A stretch of DNA of 64,000 nt from Sorex araneus (Eukaryota > Chordata > Mammalia > Eulipotyphla > Soricidae): the NCBI RefSeq assembly GCF_027595985.1, contig NC_073302.1, positions 10,294,966 through 10,358,965 on the forward strand. The letters are read 5' to 3'. The notes under the pieces were generated by a model. The model worked only from the letters and a program-made list of their open reading frames with translations. It searched no databases and was not told the origin of the DNA. Below, one piece after another: positions 58,075-64,000 of the stretch (position 1 is the stretch's first letter; every line of letters begins with the position of its first letter). The position numbers and the translations under genes are program-made.

Positions 58075-59940
58075 TGAAGTAAAATTTCTTTAATAGAACC
58101 ATGAGAAGCATAGGAGAATCAGCTTGAAATCAGGATTGAGGAAGTTTGGAATCCCTCGAGTAATCTCAGGGATGCTGCGATATATGATATTTCATTTGCT
58201 TATGGATAATCTTTATGTGTCACACTAAGGTTGATGTGTTTGTGAGTAATTTTTGATATCTTATTGGCAGGTGGTAGTTTAGTTGTGGTATCTGTGAACT
58301 AAAGGCAGACTGTGTGCCTCATCCACAGCTACCTTAAGACTCTGTCAATAGAGGCTATTATATTGCATTGAGCATGTGGATTTATATGCTTTTTACCTCT
58401 AATAGGGCATCACACACTAATTCCTAGGACACCAATGGCTCAGTAGATCAGTAGGCATATAATCATCATCCTGTACTTCTGTTTGAGTTTCCTAAGGTTC
58501 AGTTTCTAAGTGGTAAAGAATGAGCAGCTAATCCGAGATCACACGCTACTTTGAAAATTAAATGGGACTATGTACAACATTAATAAGCACCATACTTGTC
58601 ATGTAATCAATGCTCAGGCAACAAGGGGTATTTTATTGTGTTTCTCCAAACCAAGTGTTTTTGCTTAGACATTCTTATTTCTCCACCACCAAGTGCAGTC
58701 CAGGTAGAAGTCTAGAGAATACAAGCCAACATGAACTCCCTTTCATACTTTGCTGCGACAGCTTGAAACCCTGCTCCTGGGTCATGGACCAGTTATCTTT
58801 TAAATTATGTGTGAATTAACTTTCCAGGGTGATTTACTAGTTTTTATTAAGTGCTTTCTTCTTTCTCAGCCTTCACACAATGACACTGTATCACAATTCA
58901 CAAATCAATGATAAGACAGTTTCCACTTTAGAGTTATTAATCAAGAGGATCAGCGCCCCTAGCAATTCATAGTTCTTTGGACTAGAATATTTGTTGTCTT
59001 TCTGCAATGCATGAATACAAAAGCCAGTCAAGAATCCCTCCATAAACTTGCTACAAGATGGGTCACTGTTCGGAGGATGGGGTGGTGGGTGGTTGTAAGG
59101 AAGTTAGGATAGAGAAGGGACAAACAAGACAATAATAGTTGGGAATGATCATTTTGGACAGGGACTGAGTGTTGAAAGTAGGTAAAGGGACTATCTTTCC
59201 CTACTTTGATATTCTTTCATTATCTTTATTGCAGAACCGAAGACCCAAAAGTAAATTGTGTAAGTTGGGAGGGAAACTGAAACCACTGATGGTCCAAGAT
59301 TTCCTCCACATTGGTGAAGGGACTGGTGTTGGAACATTATATGACATTGCATTATAGAATCCATGTCATGAACAACTTTATATCTGTGTATATAATTGTT
59401 TTTCAATGAAAAATATTATTATCTCCACAGCCTCAGACTAAATTTCCAAAGAAATATGAAATCTAGAGTCTACATAACAAAGCCATATGACCCCAATTTG
59501 AAATTACAGTTGCACACCTGTGGTAGGGAGCCCAATATAATTTGCCATGTGAAACATAAAATCCCAAAATGTATTTATTTTAAATAGGGTTTTGAAAACA
59601 CGCTGTTAACTGAAGTTATCTAAGCTGATACTTTTGGAATATCTATGGTGGTATCACATACAATTAAGGTTATCCTAAATAATGAGGAGTGGAAAAGCCA
59701 CACATGATGAGTAGGAGACAGATTCTCGTGCAACTATGCAAATTTAGATAATTTTTCTTTTGTTCTTCATAATTAGAAAAAATAATGTAGAGCTGAGTTC
59801 ATGCCATGGTGAAGAATTTTAAGGTATATGTAATACCCACAAAATAATGCCGGTTATTGGGTAAGTTGATGGCTAATATTCATATGATTTTGAAAGTTAA
59901 TGGACCACTACTATCAGGAGATATAACATCTTTGATAAAT

Positions 59941-60173
59941 ATCGCTGTACCATTTTCATCCTATTGTTCATAGATTTGTTCAGCAGGTACCAGTAATGTC
60001 TCCATTGTGAGACTTGTTGTTACTGTTTTTGGCATATCGAATATGCCACGGATAGCTTGCCAGTCTGCTGTTCGGGCGAGATAATATCAGTATCTTCCCA
60101 GGCTTTCCGAGAGGGATGAAGAATGAACCCGGGTTGGCCGCATGCAATGCAAAGGCCCTACCTGCTGTGCTAT
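59941..60173 (-). mobile_element. Chimeric RTE-tailed SINE (orthologous to 2618-2852)
   Basis: Same insertion; shares CTGCTGTTCGGGCGAGATAA with unit A against unit B. Confidence 0.72.
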
Positions 60174-60436
60174 TTAATAAATAAGGATCCAGAAATGTTC
60201 ACTGTACTCTATTCCAATGTAGATAGTTTCAGGGTTTAAGGAGAAAGGTTTTGGATGTGTCCTAATACCCAAATTTCCATAAAATCCTGGCAAATGACGT
60301 GATTGATATGGCATAATACAAAGGTGATCACTCCTTTTATACTGAGACCTTTGATTCCTTATGAACCATTATAAACTTGTGTAGTGCCTTATGTAGCATC
60401 CAAAAAAGTTAGGTTCTTCAAAGCATTTTATATATT

Positions 60437-60607
60437 GGGTATGAGTGATAGTACAACAAGTAGGCATTTTGCCCTGCTCAACTCAGGCCAGGGTTTAAAC
60501 CCTGTCATCCCATATGGTCTCCTGAGCATCACCAGGAGAAATTCCTGGTGCAAATCCGGTACACTCAGTAACTCCTGAATGCAAAACCCCTGAGCATTGC
60601 CCAAACA
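60437..60607 (+). mobile_element. SOR-type SINE (orthologous to 3110-3280)
   Basis: Same insertion and orientation as in the other units. Confidence 0.72.
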
Positions 60608-60720
60608 AAACATTTTATGTACAGAAATAAATAATAGTACATCAATTAAAATTTGAAAATAAAATAAAATAAACCTTTTCAAAGAAGAAATATTGAAATT
60701 AAACCAAAGGTATTATTTTA

Positions 60721-61250
60721 ATGAATCACAATGAGGTAAAGTTACATACTTATGCACTTCTATGGTTATGTTTCAGTCCTACAATGATCAAGTACCCAAC
60801 CCTCCACCAGTGCCCATTCACCACCACCAATGTTTTTAGTATTCCTACTGTCCTCTACACCCCATCCCGCCCACCAGCCTCTGTCAAGCACATTCCACTT
60901 TATTTTCTCTCTCCTTTCAGTGTTACATATTTCAGTCCATGTACAAGTGGCCATCACGTTTGGTCTATAGTCTATTCACAGCATGCATCTCTCATCCCTA
61001 ATGAGCCTCCAAGCCTCATACACTTAGTGGTAACTTCTCTATCCCAGCTACATTTTCCCCCAGCAAGTGAGGTCGGATTCCAAGCTGTGGAGCAAAGCTC
61101 CTGGCCCTTATCTCTGTTATCATTGATTGGGTGTTAGGCTCTCATTCTGTTATTTTATATTCCACAAATGATTGCAGTTATTCTCTGTCTATTCCTCTCA
61201 TTCTGATTCATTTCACTCAGTATGACACTCGCCATGTTGATCCACTTGTG
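60721..61250 (-). mobile_element. L1 3' end fragment, antisense (orthologous to 3392-3920)
   Basis: Same antisense L1 3' UTR upstream of the receptor, with the CCACCAGTGCCCATTCACCA block. Confidence 0.8.
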
Positions 61251-61463
61251 TTAGAAATGATGAAATCATAAAAACGTTTTTGGTATTAGCAAAACTGCCT
61301 TCTTTTTTAAAATGAAATCTTACTATTGATGTTAGAGTGCTTTGTACCACTGGAACCTGATGGTACAACTGTGGTTCATGTAACCACATGGGATTACTTA
61401 AAATTTAATACTCTCACATACAGTTGGCTTTAGTATGATGTTACACTACTCACTTTCCATACA

Positions 61464-61490
61464 TTATTTCCCTCTTTCTTTACTCTCCAG
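61464..61490 (+). promoter_or_regulatory. Putative 3' splice site upstream of OR C
   Basis: Pyrimidine tract TTTCCCTCTTTCTTTACTCTCC, then AG at 61489-61490, 16 bp before the ATG. Confidence 0.65.
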
Positions 61491-61506
61491 CGAAGACAAA
61501 AGAAGC

Positions 61507-62454
61507 ATGATGAGAGAGAATGAGACCAGAGTTTCTGAATTTCTTCTACAAGGGCTCCCAGTTCCACCAGAAAGTCAGAATTTGTGCTTCATCCTCTTCC
61601 TGCTCATGTACCTGACCACAGTGTTGGGGAACCTGCTCATCATCCTGCTCATCCGCATAGACATTCGCCTCCACACCCCTATGTACTTCTTCCTCAGTGT
61701 CTTGGCCTTCAATGATGTGTCCTTATCATCTGTCACTGTCCCCAAAATGTTGATAGACATGAGGACGAATCACAAATCTATCCCCTATGCAGGGTGCATT
61801 TCTCAGGTTTATTTTTTAATAATCTTTGGTTGTACTGAAAACTTCCTTCTAACAGTGATGGCATATGACAGGTATGTGGCCATCTGTCAGCCGCTCCACT
61901 ACACCACCATCATGAGGCAGGAGCGATGCATTGCTCTAGTAGCAACATCCTGGATCATCAGTGGCTTCCACTCTTTGTTGCACACCCTCCTTTTGGCAAG
62001 AGTTTCTTTCTGTGATGAAATTACCATCCCCCACTTCTTCTGTGAACTCACTCCAGTCCTGGAGATCAGCTGTTCAGACATTTCACTCAATGAACTGGTC
62101 ATTTTCATTGAGGGAGGAATTTCTTTTTATCTGCCATTCTTCAGTATCTTGGGAACTTATATCCGAATATGGGCCACTGTCCTGAAGAATCCTTCTGCTA
62201 AGAAATTCTTCAAGGTCCTTTCTACCTGTGGTTCCCACCTCCTTGTTGTGTCTTTATACTATGGAACCATTCTTAAAGTTTATTTTTTATCCTCCTCCTC
62301 TTCCTCAAAAAATAAAGATATAATTGCTTCTGTGATGTACATGATAGTCACCCCCATGCTGAACCCATTTATCTACAGCTTGAGAAACAGAGATATAAAA
62401 CAAGCCCTAAGTTTGCTCGCTAACAGAGTCAAGTTCTGTAGTCAAAAAACTTAA
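61507..62454 (+). CDS. Olfactory receptor, class II, family 1-like (copy C)
   Basis: Intact 315-residue odorant receptor with all family motifs: Asn5 glycosylation site (NET), LHTPMYFFLS, MAYDRYVAIC at 118-127, Cys97 and Cys179, KVLSTCGSHL, PMLNPFIY and SLRNRDIKQAL. ATGs stand at 61507 and 61510; the first aligns with copy A. It differs from copy A at 18 residues, among them Ser23-Gln24-Asn25, Ile83, Tyr102, Ile151 and Glu171, and shares with A the six-Ser loop that copy B lacks. Like the others it lies downstream of the antisense L1 fragment and the conserved splice acceptor, so the promoter and first exon are probably further upstream within the unit. Confidence 0.93.
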   Translation: MMRENETRVSEFLLQGLPVPPESQNLCFILFLLMYLTTVLGNLLIILLIRIDIRLHTPMYFFLSVLAFNDVSLSSVTVPKMLIDMRTNHKSIPYAGCISQVYFLIIFGCTENFLLTVMAYDRYVAICQPLHYTTIMRQERCIALVATSWIISGFHSLLHTLLLARVSFCDEITIPHFFCELTPVLEISCSDISLNELVIFIEGGISFYLPFFSILGTYIRIWATVLKNPSAKKFFKVLSTCGSHLLVVSLYYGTILKVYFLSSSSSSKNKDIIASVMYMIVTPMLNPFIYSLRNRDIKQALSLLANRVKFCSQKT

Positions 62455-63263
62455 TGTGAGTATTTTAACTAGTGTGCATTCAAATAATCAAGGAGACTAT
62501 CACCCTAAAACCTCTATTCTTTGTGTTCTATTGAAATTGTGTTCACATACATCTCTGAGATATTGACATATTCATTCCTACCACTACTAACATGTACCAG
62601 GTTTATTCCCCCAACTGAGTTTCAGTGACTGTACCAAGGAATGATTAGGAACTATGACGTCTTATTTCAGCATGTTTAGAACTTGGGATTTGGAAAATAG
62701 TAAAGAAAGATACCAAAATTAGGAATAAAGAAGAAAACTCCCCCAGTCCTACCACCGCTCCAAGAAATGCCACTCTTTTTTTTCTTTACATTGTAAGAAT
62801 TCAGGAAATCATGCATCTATAGATTGTCAGAAAAAAATAATTGCTTATATAAATGAGATTTTTCATTTAAATATTCTGAACGTCCAATTCAAAATTTTCC
62901 ATTTAAATATTCTGAACTTATTCCAGTTCAAATAATTCTGTTATTTCTAATAAATTAATTATTTTTAAAATGTTACAAATGTTTTAAATCTTGATCCATT
63001 TGATAGTTACAATGGATAACTACAATAGTCATGACATGGATGTATCTGAGTATGTGTGTGTGTAAGTTCAACATGATACACACCTTCAATGTTTTCACTT
63101 TGTATATTCATGTGATTTATGATTACCTAGTAGTGTGAAAATTCAGGTGGGAGGAATAAAAAACCATATTTTCTGAGACTGAAAGTTTATGTAACATATA
63201 TTTGTGTAAAATTACATAATTTTTGTATATCTGTGTAAAATTTCACACCATGCCTTATATACA
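62455..63263 (+). other. 3' flank of OR C
   Basis: AT-rich flank closely similar to that of copy A, with AATAAA candidates, for example in GGAATAAAGAAG near 62721 and GGAGGAATAAAAAACC near 63153. No other gene is seen. Confidence 0.55.
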
Positions 63264-63546
63264 ACTGTCACTGTCATCCAATTGTTCATGATTTACTCAA
63301 GCGGGCTCCAGTAATATCTTCATTTGTCCCTGTTTTTTGGTAGTGTAGCTCGATGGCATATTGGATGTTCACTCAGGGTCAGGTTATTGAGAACCGTCAT
63401 CTTTACTATTTTCGGCATATCGAGTACGCCACAGGTAGTTTGCCAGGCTCTCCCATGTGAGCAGGATACTCTCTGTAGCTTGCCGGGCTCTCTGAGAGGG
63501 TAGGAGGTTTTTTGGGTGGTCTCTAATCACCCTTACAGGTGTTCTC
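63264..63546 (-). mobile_element. RTE-derived SINE (orthologous to 5931-6212)
   Basis: Same headless RTE 5'/3' chimera downstream of the receptor. Confidence 0.75.
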
Positions 63547-63759
63547 AGTCAAATTATAGTATTTCCCTCTATAATTTTTTGCTTACTGTCTGAACATCAT
63601 CAAATATGATTTGTCGCCGAGACTAGGAGAAGCAGGGAGAGCATCTCTGCTCCCGAATCACATTGAGCCCAGAGTTTAGGTCACAAAGTTCTGCATTACC
63701 TGGGTTCAGTGGAACTTCATTCATGCATGAGGCTCGGCCCGAGCGTGTAGAAAGTATGA

Positions 63760-64000
63760 AACAAGCTCATAGGAACAATAGACTTGTATAGTAATGTCGC
63801 TGCTTATTAAACCAAAGTCTATGGCTTTCCTATATGCAAATAATAAGAGACAAAAAAGCAGTATGAAAAAAGAAATCCTGTTCACAATCATGCCTCAGAA
63901 AATCAAGTACCTTGGAATCAGCTTAACTAAAGAGGTAAAGAAACTGTACAAAGAAAACTACAAATGATACTCCAAGAAATAAAAGAGGACACAAGGAAAT
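63760..64000 (+). mobile_element. L1 ORF2 fragment, running off the window
   Basis: Matches the old L1 of unit B from 32009 ([20 protein letters not shown]). It continues past the right edge of the window. Confidence 0.85.

Larger units (their letters stand above)
48031..63759 (+). repeat. Tandem duplication unit C
   Basis: Matches unit B from 23649, and unit A from position 1 at 57314. It is interrupted by the 7.9-kb endogenous retrovirus. At about 63605 sequence equivalent to 31500-31862 of unit B is missing. Stretches without listed elements (56875-57891, 58075-59940, 62455-63263) show no other gene. Confidence 0.88.

Overview
The window is mammalian genomic DNA, most probably from a shrew of the genus Sorex. 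The tRNA-headed SINEs carry a perfect pol III A box (TAGCACAGCAGG) and B box (GGTTCGATTCC) and look like the SOR family of shrews. The two RTE-type LINE copies fit, from memory, RTE1_Sar of the common shrew, a family reported as exchanged with parasitic nematodes. Codon use, long repeats, L1 density and intronless olfactory receptor exons all fit a mammal; nothing bacterial is present.

The only apparently functional protein genes are three olfactory receptor (OR) genes, all on the plus strand and each 315 codons without interruption: 4179-5126, 29355-30302 and 61507-62454. They sit in a tandem array of repeat units (A: window start to about 23.6 kb; B: about 23.65-48.03 kb; C: from 48.03 kb past the window end). 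The units share flanking sequence, SOR SINEs, RTE-derived SINEs and an antisense L1 3' end upstream of each gene. By ungapped comparison the proteins differ at 18 (A-C), 20 (B-C) and 24 (A-B) of 315 residues.

Between the genes almost everything is transposon. Unit A holds a 5'-truncated L1, a nearly full-length RTE, a partial LTR with a minisatellite, a full-length dead L1, two L1 3' ends and a twin-primed L1 with an inverted 5' part. Unit B holds an old L1 split by a 10.6-kb block of further L1 sequence, a second RTE copy that is 3'-truncated and interrupted by a 1199-bp solo LTR, and then the boundary with unit C. Unit C was invaded by a 7.9-kb class II (betaretrovirus-like) endogenous retrovirus with two 336-bp LTRs differing at one base, a 6-bp target duplication, a Lys-1,2-type primer site, a GGGAAAC slippery site, and gag, pro-pol and env sequence that is multiply broken.

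The most unusual points are: the nematode-like RTE together with SINEs built from its two ends; the young retroviral LTRs around a coding region carrying many lesions plus loss of an integrase catalytic Asp; three L1 copies whose 5' UTR monomers are unrelated but share the same GGGCGTGG box cluster; and the patchwork similarity among the three OR units. No CRISPR, bacterial operon or clearly new molecular system was found.
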